Source: Pedobacter sp. SYSU D00535 (GTDB lineage Bacteria > Bacteroidota > Bacteroidia > Sphingobacteriales > Sphingobacteriaceae). Taken from it: a DNA stretch of 64,000 nucleotides. Both the position numbers and the translations under genes were made by a program. Each line of letters begins with the position of its first letter. Position 1 is the first letter of the stretch. The stretch lies in the NCBI RefSeq assembly GCF_017355855.1, contig NZ_JAFEWD010000003.1, positions 372,001 to 436,000 of the forward strand, written 5' to 3'. Shown piece after piece: positions 9,367-19,277 of the stretch. The notes below the pieces were generated by a model. It did no database searches. It saw only the letters and a list, made by a program, of their open reading frames with translations, and was not told where the DNA came from.

Positions 9367-10134
9367 ATGCAGCCAACTGATGCTAGAAAGAAAAAAGTAA
9401 AAAGTATACTGGTTACTTTACCCAAGCCAGAGACAGAGAAATCACCTTATTATGATTTGGCCAAGAAATATAACGTAAAGGTCGACTTTCGTTCATTTAT
9501 TCACGTCGAAGGGGTGCCTGCAAAGGACTTTCGGAAAGAAAAAATAAACCTACCTGATTATACTGCCGTTATCTTCACCAGTCGCAATGCAGCTGATCAC
9601 TTTTTCAGGATCTGCGAGGAGATGCGGTATGAAGTACCCGCAGAAATGAAGTACTTCTGTCTCTCTGAAACTATTGCCTTGTACTTGCAGAAATACATCC
9701 AATACAGGAAACGGAAGATATTTTTTGGCAAACAAACCGCTGCTGATTTGGCGGAGGTATTGAAAAAACACGCGTCTGAGAAATTTTTGTATCCTTGTTC
9801 AGATGTGGCGACAGAAGAAACACAAAAGTTTTTGCAGGAGAACGGATACGACTTCACGCCGGCAGTTCTTTTTAGAACTGTTTGTAGTGATCTTTCAGAT
9901 CTAGCCGACGTGTTTTATGATGTGATAGCGTTCTTTAGTCCTTCGAGTATCCAGTCTTTGTACAAAAACTTCCCTGACTTTCAGCAGAATAATACCCGCA
10001 TTGCTGCCTTCGGGGCCAGTACTCAAAAAGCAATTCTGGACAGAAGCCTTATCGTTGACATTCCCGCACCTACGCCTAGTGCACCAAGTATGACTATGGC
10101 GATCGAACAGTATATCAAGCAGGTTAATAAGTAA
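9367..10134 (+). CDS. hemD: Uroporphyrinogen-III synthase
   Basis: Catalyses ring closure and D-ring inversion of hydroxymethylbilane to uroporphyrinogen III in tetrapyrrole synthesis. At 255 aa it has the usual family length. Visible hallmarks are the N-terminal strand ILVTLPKPE, the TSRNAADHFF motif around residues 60-70, and the second-domain motif FFSPSSIQSLYKNF near residue 190 followed by IAAFGASTQKAI. HemD families diverge strongly, so these short motifs and the DUF4271 neighbour carry the call. It is probably co-transcribed with the DUF4271 gene. Confidence 0.9.
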   Translation: MQPTDARKKKVKSILVTLPKPETEKSPYYDLAKKYNVKVDFRSFIHVEGVPAKDFRKEKINLPDYTAVIFTSRNAADHFFRICEEMRYEVPAEMKYFCLSETIALYLQKYIQYRKRKIFFGKQTAADLAEVLKKHASEKFLYPCSDVATEETQKFLQENGYDFTPAVLFRTVCSDLSDLADVFYDVIAFFSPSSIQSLYKNFPDFQQNNTRIAAFGASTQKAILDRSLIVDIPAPTPSAPSMTMAIEQYIKQVNK

Positions 10135-10152
10135 GATGACCTGCTTATTTTC
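10117..10152 (+). terminator. Candidate intrinsic terminator overlapping the hemD stop
   Basis: Inverted repeat AAGCAGGT (10117-10124) and ACCTGCTT (10139-10146) followed by ATTTTC. The left arm lies within the last hemD codons. The T run is short, so strength is doubtful. Confidence 0.45.
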
Positions 10153-10342
10153 TCCTATCATTAAAAGTTTCTGGTAACATTTTATTTTCCCTGCACGTAA
10201 CAGTGGGGTGTTATGAGAATTTGTGTATTTGGCTAGCTGAAAGATTGTTAGAAAGGTTTCCAAATGCCGGATTTTATAATAATTTTATTTTTTCAATATT
10301 TTATATTAGAAAAATTTTTGAAGGGTACTATCTATTGGTAAG

Positions 10343-11671
10343 ATGAGAAAAATTTACATTAGCGTTCTTGCTTTAATTACTGTGATTTCTACCGGATGTG
10401 GTAGAGGAGGTGGGGGTGAGTTAATTGGGGTGAGAAGTAGGAAAATCAAGACTACTCAAATTCCTCTGGGGATGGTGTACATACCCGCCGGGACTTTCGT
10501 GATGGGGCAAACCGACCAGGACATTACTGCCGCGCAAATAGCGCAAAATAAGCAGGTAACTGTTCAGGCCTTTTACATGGATGAGACCGAGATTACGAAC
10601 AGCGAATATAAGCAGTTTGTAAACTGGGTGCGCGATTCAATCGCTATTACTGATTACCTGAAAGATGATCAGTTTTACATCAAGCCAAAAGGAAAAGATG
10701 CTTCTGCTAATGCCAACGGACAGAAATTTATCGACTGGAAGAAGGTTGGTAATGGCTCTGCCATCTGGGGCGGCGGGAAGAAAAAAGGTTCGAATAATGC
10801 CTCCAAACTGCAGGATATGTATTATCAGGGCGACGACCGCATTTTTGATCGTAATGAGGTGGATGTTCGATTGTTGAAATACAACTTTGCCGTTATGAAA
10901 CAGCGGGAAGCCGCTAACTTCCGGGGGGACAAATCGAAAAAACGTTCAGACTTCATTCTTCGTGATACTGTCGCAATCTATCCTGATACGCTCGTTTGGT
11001 TAGCGGACTTTGCCTATGCTCAGAATGAGCCACTGGTAGAGGGTTATTTTTCACACCCTTCTTTTGAAAATTATCCGGTAGTTGGAGTGACCTGGCGTCA
11101 GGCACGTGCATTCACCGTTTGGCGTACACGATTGTATGAAGGATATGCTCAAAGCCGTGGAATGCCTCGTTTAAGTCGCCTTCCGTTCGAACTACCTACA
11201 GAAGCTGAATTCGAATATGCTGCACGTGGAGGAAGGATCGGAAACGATTACCCTTGGGGAGGCCCTTATATCCGTAACGCAAAAGGATGTTTGATGGCGA
11301 ACTTCAAGCCAGGACGCGGTAACTACATCGACGACGGTGGTGCATTTACAGTAAATGTGAAATCTTATTTCCCTAACGACTTCGGTTTATATAACATGGC
11401 AGGTAACGTATCTGAGTGGACAGCGTCTGCGTTCGATGAATCTGCCTCTACATTCGTACACGATTTGAACCCAACCTTCAATTATGAAGCGAAGGCCAGT
11501 GATCCGGAAGTAATGAAAAGAAAGGTGATTAGAGGAGGTTCCTGGAAAGACATTGGTTATTTCCTTCAAAACTCAACCCGCGCTTTTGAATATCAGGACA
11601 CTGCAAAATCGTACATTGGTTTCCGTTGTGTAACTAAGTTCCCTGGAAGAGATATAAGAGACAGAATGTAA
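10343..11671 (+). CDS. gldK: Gliding motility / T9SS outer-membrane ring lipoprotein GldK
   Basis: 442 aa lipoprotein with signal sequence and lipobox STGC near residue 19. The rest is a formylglycine-generating-enzyme/SUMF1 fold: MVYIPAGTFVMGQTD, YMDETEITNSEYKQF, LPTEAEFEYAARGG, LYNMAGNVSEWTAS, VIRGGSWKD and IGFRCV. GldK (PorK in Porphyromonas) forms the periplasmic outer-membrane ring of the type IX secretion system together with GldN. It heads the gldKLMN cluster. The upstream 208 bp is AT-rich and probably holds the promoter, although no clear TAnnTTTG element was found. Confidence 0.96.
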   Translation: MRKIYISVLALITVISTGCGRGGGGELIGVRSRKIKTTQIPLGMVYIPAGTFVMGQTDQDITAAQIAQNKQVTVQAFYMDETEITNSEYKQFVNWVRDSIAITDYLKDDQFYIKPKGKDASANANGQKFIDWKKVGNGSAIWGGGKKKGSNNASKLQDMYYQGDDRIFDRNEVDVRLLKYNFAVMKQREAANFRGDKSKKRSDFILRDTVAIYPDTLVWLADFAYAQNEPLVEGYFSHPSFENYPVVGVTWRQARAFTVWRTRLYEGYAQSRGMPRLSRLPFELPTEAEFEYAARGGRIGNDYPWGGPYIRNAKGCLMANFKPGRGNYIDDGGAFTVNVKSYFPNDFGLYNMAGNVSEWTASAFDESASTFVHDLNPTFNYEAKASDPEVMKRKVIRGGSWKDIGYFLQNSTRAFEYQDTAKSYIGFRCVTKFPGRDIRDRM

Positions 11672-11744
11672 TCTTGGTAAAAAACAAAAAATCATAAATA
11701 AAAAACATCTAATTAACTTTTACAGAATTAACCTTTAAAAACAA

Positions 11745-12551
11745 ATGGCAGGTAAGAAAAAATTTGACTGGTTGCACGTAGCAATATCTTGGGGAGCAAC
11801 AATCGTAATCCTTGGTGCATTATTTAAAATTCTTCACTTAGGAGGTGTTTGGGGTAACTACATGATCGGTGTAGGTCTTGGAGTTGAAGCTTTCCTATTC
11901 TTCTTAACAGGGTTTTTCCCACCAAAACCAGATCCGGCCTGGCATAAAGTATATCCGGAATTAGCTGATGATTTTGATGGTGAGCTACCAAAAGTTAGCG
12001 CAAGACCAACAGCAGCTCCCGCAGCTTCTAACACAGCAGCTTTAGATAAAATGCTTGCTGACGCCAAGATCGGTCCTGAATTGATCGAGAGCCTTGGTAC
12101 AGGTTTGAGAACTTTCGGCGATAAAGTTGCTGCAATTTCTAATGTAGCTGATGCGGCTACTACTACAAATGAGTTTACATCTAAAGTAAAAGCCGCTACA
12201 ACTGGCTTCGATAAATTAAGTAACGCTTTTGAGCAAGCTTCAGCTAACCTGGTAGAAATGGCTAACACTAACGTGGATTCAAAAGCTTACCATGAGCAGG
12301 TGAACAACCTTGCGAAAAATCTATCTGCATTGAACGCAGTCTACGAACTGGAGCTGCAAGACTCAAGTGCGCACTTGAAATCAATGAATAAATTCTATCA
12401 GAATCTTTCATTAACCATGCAAAACTTTAACGAGTCGATGGATGATTCTAAGCAGTTCAAAGAAGAAGTAGGCCGTCTGGCAAAAAATCTTTCTTCACTG
12501 AATGCGGTCTATGGAAACATGCTCTCAGCAATGAACCAGCCCAGAGTTTAA
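11745..12551 (+). CDS. gldL: T9SS / gliding motor inner-membrane protein GldL
   Basis: 268 aa protein with two N-terminal membrane helices (about 10-30 and 36-58) and a long cytoplasmic tail. K28 in helix 1 and E48 in helix 2 correspond to the charged pair described for GldL as part of its proton pathway. With GldM it forms the rotary motor that energises T9SS. The tail contains two near-identical 12-residue blocks, LAKNLSALNAVY (189-200) and LAKNLSSLNAVY (245-256), within a helical, Asn/Ser-rich region. It lies between gldK and gldM. Confidence 0.96.
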   Translation: MAGKKKFDWLHVAISWGATIVILGALFKILHLGGVWGNYMIGVGLGVEAFLFFLTGFFPPKPDPAWHKVYPELADDFDGELPKVSARPTAAPAASNTAALDKMLADAKIGPELIESLGTGLRTFGDKVAAISNVADAATTTNEFTSKVKAATTGFDKLSNAFEQASANLVEMANTNVDSKAYHEQVNNLAKNLSALNAVYELELQDSSAHLKSMNKFYQNLSLTMQNFNESMDDSKQFKEEVGRLAKNLSSLNAVYGNMLSAMNQPRV

Positions 12552-12611
12552 ATAAATTACTAATTATTTGTTGTTGAACTTAATTCTTTTTTAAGAAATA
12601 TAGAATAAAAC

Positions 12612-14144
12612 ATGGCTGGAGGAAAAGAATCAGCAAGGCAGAAGATGATCAATATCATGTATTTGGTATTGCTCGCCATGCTCGCCTTAAACGTCTCCGA
12701 AACGATATTGAATGCTTTTAAAAACATCAATGACAGTTTGGAGACCTCAAGAAAAAATGTGGATGCAAGTGTTAGTCAGCTTGTAGCCGCATTTGAAAGT
12801 ACGAAATTAAAGGAGGAGCCTCAGCGGGCTCAGCCTATCTACGAGAAAGCGAAACAAGCGCAAAAGATAGCAGGTGATCTAAACACCTATATCGAGACCT
12901 TAAAACAAAAGTTCGTTACAGCTGGTCAGGGTATTGATCCTGCGAGCGGCGACCTGGTTGAACGTGGTAACGTAGATATCGCTCCTGGAATTATGATCAA
13001 CCAGAAAGAAGGTGCGAAGTTAAAGCAACAGATTAACGACACTCGTGAGAAGTTGTTAGCCCTTCTGGATGCAAAAGATCGCGCCAGTGTAACATTCTCT
13101 CTGGAAGCAAAAGATCCTGAGAAACTGGTAAACGGCGTACGGAAAAGTTGGGAAGAGAATAACTTCGGTGAAGGTACTCCCCTTACTGCAGCAATGACGA
13201 TCTTGACAAAGATTCAGTCGGATGTAAAGAACGCAGAGTCTGATGTGATCAAGAAGCTGTTCGGTAAAATGGATCAGGCAGTGGTGAACCTGGATAAGTT
13301 TGCAGCGGTAGCAGTAGCTCCTACTTCCTACTTAATTCAAGGTCAGCCCTACACGGCAGAAGTCTTTTTGACCGCTTACGATTCAAAAGCGAATCCTTCT
13401 ATCACGGTGAATGGATCTCCACTATCAGTTAAAGATGGAAGAGGGATGTATTCGGTGAATACCGGAAGAGAAGGGGTGTTTTCCTGGAAAGGAAGAATCC
13501 TGGTAAAACAGACTGACGGATCAGTGAAAGAATACTTCACTCCAGAGCAGAAATACCAGGTAGCACGTCCATCTGCGACTATTTCGCCAACTAAGATGAA
13601 CGTATTCTACATTGGAGTTCCAAACCCGGTATCTATTTCAGCTCCTGGTATCCCTAAAGAAAGCTTACGCGTAAGCATGTCTGGTGGTAGCATTTCAGGA
13701 ACGAACGGAGAATATACAGTAAGGGTAACTTCTCCAGGGACAGCTAAAGTAACCGTATCTGCTGATGTAGGCGGTAAGGTTCAAGCAATCGGTACGACAG
13801 ATTTCCGTGTAAAACGTATTCCTGACCCAATTGCGAAATTCGCTGGTAAGACAGGTGGTTCAATGCCGTCTGTTGCAATCAAAGCGCAAAGCAGCCTGTT
13901 TGCAGTACTTGAAGGCTTCGAGTTTGACGCTAAATTTAACGTTACTCGCTTTACGATGATCGTACAGAAACCTCGTCAGGATCCTGTTGTGATCCAGGGT
14001 AGCGGAAACGATCTTAACGCTGCAATGCGGTCTGCGCTTGCTGGAATTGGTCCTGGCTCACGTGTGATTTTCGATAACATCATTGCTGTAGGTCCTGATG
14101 GAAGTTCCAGACAGCTAAACTCTATTCCATTAACAGCTAACTAA
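12612..14144 (+). CDS. gldM: T9SS / gliding motor protein GldM
   Basis: 510 aa protein with a single N-terminal membrane helix (INIMYLVLLAMLALNVSE) and a long periplasmic region made of an alpha-helical domain followed by beta domains, as expected for GldM/PorM. The helix packs inside the GldL ring, and the periplasmic part reaches the GldK/GldN ring. The start MAGGKESARQKMINIMYLV is the family's usual N-terminus. It is followed after 1 bp by gldN, so the two are co-translated or at least co-transcribed. Confidence 0.96.
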   Translation: MAGGKESARQKMINIMYLVLLAMLALNVSETILNAFKNINDSLETSRKNVDASVSQLVAAFESTKLKEEPQRAQPIYEKAKQAQKIAGDLNTYIETLKQKFVTAGQGIDPASGDLVERGNVDIAPGIMINQKEGAKLKQQINDTREKLLALLDAKDRASVTFSLEAKDPEKLVNGVRKSWEENNFGEGTPLTAAMTILTKIQSDVKNAESDVIKKLFGKMDQAVVNLDKFAAVAVAPTSYLIQGQPYTAEVFLTAYDSKANPSITVNGSPLSVKDGRGMYSVNTGREGVFSWKGRILVKQTDGSVKEYFTPEQKYQVARPSATISPTKMNVFYIGVPNPVSISAPGIPKESLRVSMSGGSISGTNGEYTVRVTSPGTAKVTVSADVGGKVQAIGTTDFRVKRIPDPIAKFAGKTGGSMPSVAIKAQSSLFAVLEGFEFDAKFNVTRFTMIVQKPRQDPVVIQGSGNDLNAAMRSALAGIGPGSRVIFDNIIAVGPDGSSRQLNSIPLTAN

Positions 14145-14145
14145 A

Positions 14146-15021
14146 ATGATTATGAAAAGGATAAGCTTTGTTTTGCTCTTAAGTGTGGTTGGTACAGGTG
14201 CCTTCGCTCAGCAAGCTAACTTGAATAATTCTACAAAGCCGAACTCGGTAGCTACAGAAAAACCGTTGGACGGCCACTTTAAAAAGGATAATATCCTGAA
14301 TGCTAAGGTAACTCCTTATGCACATCTTCGGGAAGCTGATGTGATGTTCCAGAAGCGCATCTGGCGTGAGATTGATTTGAGGGAGAAAATGAACAGTATT
14401 TTTACTTCTCCTAAATCAAGGCTTATTGATGTAATCATGGAAGCTGTTATGGCAGGTGAACTCACGGCCTACGATGCTACCCCTGGTAAAGGAGCTGCAG
14501 GCGACGAGTTCAGCAACATTTTGAAACCTGAGCAGGTGATGGGTAAGCTGGCTGATAGCGTATTGATCCCAGAGTTCAACGCAAACGGAGAGCAGATCGG
14601 TTCGAGAATGTCTGCTGGCGAGTTTAACCCAGACAGTATTGTTCGCTTTCAATTGAAAGAGGACTGGATCTTTGACAAGCAGCGTTCTATTTACGAGCCC
14701 CGTATCATCGGTATTGCTCCGATGGTGAAAATCAAAGCAGCTGGCCAGGATTTGGGTGAAGTTCCAGCGTTCTGGATCTATTTCCCTGAGGCTCGCCACG
14801 TATTCGTAACCAAAGAAGTGGTTAGCAGAAGCAATGACGCTACGGGACTTAGTTACGACGACATGTTTATGAAGCGTTTGTTCTCCAGCTATATCGTAAA
14901 AGAATCGAACCCTGAGGATCTGCGAATTAAGGATTATGCTCAAGGCATCGACAAGCTGTACGAATCCGAAAGGGTTAAAAAGGAGCTTCTTGATTATGAG
15001 CACGATTTGTGGTCATATTAA
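14146..15021 (+). CDS. gldN: T9SS ring protein GldN
   Basis: 291 aa secreted protein with signal peptide ending GAFAQ at about residue 22. Family-type segments include RIWREIDLREKMN, DVIMEAVMAGELTAYD, FQLKEDWIFDKQRS and WIYFPEARHVF. GldN/PorN partners GldK in the periplasmic ring of the type IX secretion system. It is the last gene of the gldKLMN cluster and is followed by a strong hairpin terminator. Confidence 0.95.
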   Translation: MIMKRISFVLLLSVVGTGAFAQQANLNNSTKPNSVATEKPLDGHFKKDNILNAKVTPYAHLREADVMFQKRIWREIDLREKMNSIFTSPKSRLIDVIMEAVMAGELTAYDATPGKGAAGDEFSNILKPEQVMGKLADSVLIPEFNANGEQIGSRMSAGEFNPDSIVRFQLKEDWIFDKQRSIYEPRIIGIAPMVKIKAAGQDLGEVPAFWIYFPEARHVFVTKEVVSRSNDATGLSYDDMFMKRLFSSYIVKESNPEDLRIKDYAQGIDKLYESERVKKELLDYEHDLWSY

Positions 15022-15038
15022 CAGATAAAATCTAATTT

Positions 15039-15075
15039 AAATGCCCGGTTAGTGTTAAGCTAGCCGGGCATTTTT
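15039..15075 (+). terminator. Intrinsic terminator after gldN
   Basis: Stem AAATGCCCGGTTAG (15039-15052) and CTAGCCGGGCATTT (15060-15073), 14 bp with one G-U pair and a 7-nt loop, followed by a T run. It lies between convergent gldN and uvrC and may also act, more weakly, on the minus strand. Confidence 0.85.
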
Positions 15076-15103
15076 GTTTTCGGGATATCTTTATAAAGTA
15101 TTT

Positions 15104-16933
15104 CTATTCAGGATATTCGGCGGGAGTTTTTTTATTGATGTCGAAGTAGCTGAGCACGGCTTCTGTTTGTTTGGTGTTCAAAACGGCTTTCAGCTCTTCT
15201 GGTGTGGCTTCTCTTACTTTTTTTACCGATTTAAAGTGCTTTAAAAGCTTTTCTGCGGAAGTTTTTCCAATTCCGGGTATCCTATTCAGCTCGGTCGCTA
15301 AAGTTCCCTTGTCGCGTTTGCTTCTGTGGAAGGTAATCCCGAAGCGGTGCGCTTCATCCCGCATGTGCTGAATTATTTTTAAAGTCTCGGATTTCTTGTC
15401 GAGATATAAAGGATACTGATCCCCCGGATAGAAGATTTCTTCGAGCCGCTTGGCAATACCGATCACCGTAAGCTGAGTTTCGATCCCGAGCAGCTTCAGG
15501 CTTTTCAGCGCTGCTGAAAGCTGACCCTTACCTCCGTCAATTACTACTAATTGTGGCAGCGGGTTCCCTTCTTCCAGCATTCTCCGATAGCGGCGGTACA
15601 CGGCTTCCTCCATCGTGGCGAAATCATTAGGGCCTTCTACTGTTTTTACGTTGAAGTGTCTGTATTCCTTTTTGCACGGCTTCCCATCCTTGAAAACAAC
15701 TATCGCAGAGACCGGGTACTTTCCCTGGAAGTTTGAGTTATCAAAACACTCGATATGCCGGGGTAGTGTATTTAGCCGCAGGTCTTTCATCATCTGCGTG
15801 AGGAGGCGTTCTGTGCGTACTTCCGGGTTCAGCTTCTCGTACTGGTCCAGCTTTTCCCGCATGAAAAAGCTCACGTTCTTTTGAGAAAGGTCCAGCAGCT
15901 TTTTTTTCTCGCCCAACTTTGGAACGGTAAAGCGGATGCCTGTATCTTCCAGCTCCAATTCAAATGGAACTATGATCTCTTTCGAGTGACTGTTAAAACG
16001 GGTACGGAATTCCGAGATGGCAATGCTTAGAATCTCTGCGTCGGTTTCGTCCAGACGTTTCTTTATTTCAAGCGTTTGTGTTTGAATGACGGTTCCATTC
16101 ATCACCTTCAAGAAATTCACAAAGGCGTGCTTTTCATCTGAAGCGATACTGAATACATCCACATCTGTAATGGAAGAGTTGACAATGGTGGACTTGCTTT
16201 GATATTTTTCCAGCAAGTCGTATTGCCTTTTCAGGCGATGAGCCAGCTCAAAGTTTAGGTCTGCTACAGCCTGCTCTAGACCAGTCTTTACTTTCCGGAT
16301 CACCACCCCAGTTTTCCCATTCAGGATGTCTTTGATGTCTTCGATATTCTGCTCGTAGTCTTCTGGCGATTGCAGGGCCTGACAAGGTCCTTTGCAATTC
16401 CCGATCTGGTACTCGAGGCAGACTTTGAACTTGCCGGCCGCAATATTGTCGGTTGTTAAGGGAAGATTGCAGGTTCTCAAAGGATAGATTTCCTTAACAA
16501 GGTCCAAAATAGTATGCATCATACTGACCGATGCATAAGGGCCCAGGTATTTAGATCCGTCCTTCACGATACGTCTTGTCCAGTAGATTCTTGGGAAGGG
16601 TTCATTTTTGATGACAATCCAGGGATAGGTCTTGTCATCTTTAAGCATCACGTTGTACCGCGGTTGATGCTTTTTGATCAAGCTGTTTTCCAAAAGCCAG
16701 GCATCAATCTCGGTATCAACAATAGTAAAAGTGATATTCGCGATCTTACTTACCAGAACCCTCGTCTTCGCATTGATTCTGTAATTGTCTTTATTGAAGT
16801 AGGAAGAAACCCGGTTTTTCAAGTTCTTCGCTTTCCCTATATAAATCAATTCACCATGGGCATCCCAGTACTGGTAGACACCTGGTTTTTGAGGAATTTT
16901 TTTTAATGCAGCCCTATAGTCAAACTTCTCCAT
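15104..16933 (-). CDS. uvrC: Excinuclease ABC subunit C
   Basis: Nucleotide excision repair endonuclease that makes both incisions after UvrAB damage recognition. 609 aa. Domain order: GIY-YIG nuclease at the N-terminus (KPGVYQYWDAHGELIYIGKAKNL), Cys-rich linker (CLEYQIGNCKGPC), UVR motif near 205-240, RNase H-like nuclease domain (HIECFDNSNFQG, VIDGGKGQL), and C-terminal helix-hairpin-helix (IPGIGKTSAEKLLKHF). It is the last gene of a three-gene minus-strand unit with porW and the PBP. Confidence 0.97.
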   Translation of the reverse strand: MEKFDYRAALKKIPQKPGVYQYWDAHGELIYIGKAKNLKNRVSSYFNKDNYRINAKTRVLVSKIANITFTIVDTEIDAWLLENSLIKKHQPRYNVMLKDDKTYPWIVIKNEPFPRIYWTRRIVKDGSKYLGPYASVSMMHTILDLVKEIYPLRTCNLPLTTDNIAAGKFKVCLEYQIGNCKGPCQALQSPEDYEQNIEDIKDILNGKTGVVIRKVKTGLEQAVADLNFELAHRLKRQYDLLEKYQSKSTIVNSSITDVDVFSIASDEKHAFVNFLKVMNGTVIQTQTLEIKKRLDETDAEILSIAISEFRTRFNSHSKEIIVPFELELEDTGIRFTVPKLGEKKKLLDLSQKNVSFFMREKLDQYEKLNPEVRTERLLTQMMKDLRLNTLPRHIECFDNSNFQGKYPVSAIVVFKDGKPCKKEYRHFNVKTVEGPNDFATMEEAVYRRYRRMLEEGNPLPQLVVIDGGKGQLSAALKSLKLLGIETQLTVIGIAKRLEEIFYPGDQYPLYLDKKSETLKIIQHMRDEAHRFGITFHRSKRDKGTLATELNRIPGIGKTSAEKLLKHFKSVKKVREATPEELKAVLNTKQTEAVLSYFDINKKTPAEYPE

Positions 16934-16953
16934 ACCGCTATCCTTTCAAAACA

Positions 16954-19275
16954 CTAAAACCGCGCCGATTGTGACGCAGGTTTGGTGGTTGTTGCAGGTT
17001 TTTGTGCGGGCGCAGGTTTGGTTGTTGGAGCTGTCGTGCTGGCTGCAGGTGTCGGAGTTACTGCTGTTGAATCAGCTGCTGCCGGACGAGGGGCATAAGC
17101 ATCGCAGTTAATGGTAATACTTCCTCCACCCTGAGGTGGCTCAAAATCTCCTTTAGAATAGTTCAGCGTCTTGTCCGCATATACTTTCTTCATGTACAAG
17201 GCAAATACCGGAAGTGCCGAGTTAGCACCTTCCCCCTGATTCATATTGATAAACCTGATAGCCCGATCTTCAGCTCCAGTCCACACTCCGGTAACGAGCT
17301 GAGGTGTGATGCCGATGAACCAGCCGTCAGAGTGGTTCTGAGTGGTTCCCGTTTTCCCGCCAATTGGATTTAGCAGCCGGTAGCGCGGGCCTCTTAGTCT
17401 TAGTCCCGTTCCTTGTTGTACCACCGCTTTGAGCATGTCCACCATTGCGTAGGCTGTCTGAGGATTTAGTGCAACAACGACCCTTGGCTTTTTCTCGTAT
17501 AGGACGTTTCCGTTCTTGTCCTCTATCCTAAGAAGATATAGAGGCTCCGTCCACACGCCATGATTTACAAATACAGAATACGCACCCACCATGTCATACA
17601 AGGAAGCTTCAAAGGATCCAAGACAGATGGAAGGCAAAGCCGGAACGTCACTGGTAATTCCCATTCTTTTGGTTAAGGTTGAGACAGCAGTTTCTCCCAC
17701 CTGTTTCATCACTCTTGCCGTAATGTAGTTTTCGGAATGTGCCAAGGCAGTTTTAAGAGTAATATATCCAGGAATCGGCTTGTGAGCGCGGGGAGTCCAG
17801 CCATTGATGGTCACCGGCTCATTCGGCATTTTATAGCAGGGCGAATATCCCTCGTTAATAGCGGCAGCGTACGTGAACGGCTTAGCCGTTGATCCCACTT
17901 GCCGGCGGCCCATCTTCACCTGATCATACTTGAAATGTTCGTAGTCGATGCCACCTACCCAAGCCCGCACATAGCCAGTATGGGGTTCCATAGACATCAT
18001 TGCATTCCGAAGCATCAACTTGTAATATTTTACTGAATCCAGCGGGCTCATCGTCGTATCTTTTTCTCCCTTCCAGGTGAAGACAGACATCTTAACCGGC
18101 GTCTTGAAGTTCTCCAGGATTTCACCTTCGGTAAAGCCCTCTTCCTTCATCTGACGGTAGCGGTCAGACCGCTTCATCCCCTGCTCGAGGATCTGTTCCG
18201 CTTCTTCAAAGGCGAAAGGATTTCTTCCTCTCCACTGTTTCTTAAATTGATTTTGAAGCTCCCGTATGTATTCTTTCTGCGCCTGCTCTGCATAGCGCTG
18301 CATCTTCGAATTGATGGTTGTATAGATTCTAAGTCCATCTCTATCCAAGTCGTAAGGAGTGCCATCCGCTTTTTCAATTTTCTGATCAACGAAAATTTTC
18401 TGAATCTCTTTTTTCAGAACAGCCCGGAAATACGGAGCAGCCCCCTCATTATGATCGATAGGATTTAGTGCCAGAACCAGCGGCTTTTGCTTGAGCTCTG
18501 CTGCCTCAGAATCGCTGATAAAACTTGCCTTATGCATGTTCTCCAGTACAGTATTTCTTCTGGCTAGCGCTCTTTCAGGGTTCCGCACCGGAGAGTACAT
18601 CGACGGCCCTTTCAGCATTCCAACTAGTACAGCAGCCTGTTCAGGCTTTAGCTTGTCAGGTGTAGTGTTGAAATAGGTCTTCGCCGCTGATTTAATTCCA
18701 AAGCTATTGTAGGAGCCGAAATCTACCGTGTTTAAATACATGGTGATGATTTCTTCCTTCGTGTAGTTTCTTTCCAGCTTGATCGCAATAATCCACTCTT
18801 GAAGTTTCTGAATGAAGCGCTTGAAAGGATTTCTTGATCTGCCCTCTTCCTGAAAAAGATTAAGAGCCAGCTGTTGGGTAATGGTACTTGCACCTTGTTT
18901 TTTTCCGACCAGGTTGTAATAGATGATCGTGAAAGTTCTTTTAAAATCGATACCCGAATGGTCGTAAAAACGAGTGTCCTCGGTAGCGATCAACGCATTA
19001 ATTACATTTGGAGAAATTTGATCGTAACGAACGTTGGATCTGTTTTGGACAAAATATGTTCCCAAAACTTCTCCATCTTCGGATATAACCTCAGAAGCAA
19101 GATTACTTTTGGGGTTTTCAAGATCGCGAAAAGAAGGTAACTGGCCAAAAAGCCCCAGTCCGATGCTAAAAAGAAGGATGATACCAAACGCTACAACTCC
19201 AATTACGATTTTCCAAAAGGTGATGGTATATCTACTTATTTCTTCTTTAGTTAATGCAGTTGATTTACGAGGCAT
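16954..19275 (-). CDS. mrcA: Class A penicillin-binding protein (PBP1A type)
   Basis: Bifunctional peptidoglycan glycosyltransferase and transpeptidase, 773 aa, anchored by one N-terminal helix (about 18-45). The glycosyltransferase (GT51) catalytic E99 sits in ATEDTRFYDHSGID. The transpeptidase motifs are SxxK at S462-K465 (GSTAKPFT), SEN at 514-516 and KTGT at 641-644. The C-terminus is a low-complexity Pro/Thr/Ala tail of about 50 residues, probably disordered. It starts 2 bp after the porW stop codon. Co-transcription with a T9SS lipoprotein would couple wall synthesis and secretion expression, but that is inference. Confidence 0.95.
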   Translation of the reverse strand: MPRKSTALTKEEISRYTITFWKIVIGVVAFGIILLFSIGLGLFGQLPSFRDLENPKSNLASEVISEDGEVLGTYFVQNRSNVRYDQISPNVINALIATEDTRFYDHSGIDFKRTFTIIYYNLVGKKQGASTITQQLALNLFQEEGRSRNPFKRFIQKLQEWIIAIKLERNYTKEEIITMYLNTVDFGSYNSFGIKSAAKTYFNTTPDKLKPEQAAVLVGMLKGPSMYSPVRNPERALARRNTVLENMHKASFISDSEAAELKQKPLVLALNPIDHNEGAAPYFRAVLKKEIQKIFVDQKIEKADGTPYDLDRDGLRIYTTINSKMQRYAEQAQKEYIRELQNQFKKQWRGRNPFAFEEAEQILEQGMKRSDRYRQMKEEGFTEGEILENFKTPVKMSVFTWKGEKDTTMSPLDSVKYYKLMLRNAMMSMEPHTGYVRAWVGGIDYEHFKYDQVKMGRRQVGSTAKPFTYAAAINEGYSPCYKMPNEPVTINGWTPRAHKPIPGYITLKTALAHSENYITARVMKQVGETAVSTLTKRMGITSDVPALPSICLGSFEASLYDMVGAYSVFVNHGVWTEPLYLLRIEDKNGNVLYEKKPRVVVALNPQTAYAMVDMLKAVVQQGTGLRLRGPRYRLLNPIGGKTGTTQNHSDGWFIGITPQLVTGVWTGAEDRAIRFINMNQGEGANSALPVFALYMKKVYADKTLNYSKGDFEPPQGGGSITINCDAYAPRPAAADSTAVTPTPAASTTAPTTKPAPAQKPATTTKPASQSARF

Positions 19276-19277
19276 AT

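Noticed and set aside
14416-15003. 195-codon minus-strand frame
   Set aside because: Antisense shadow of gldN.
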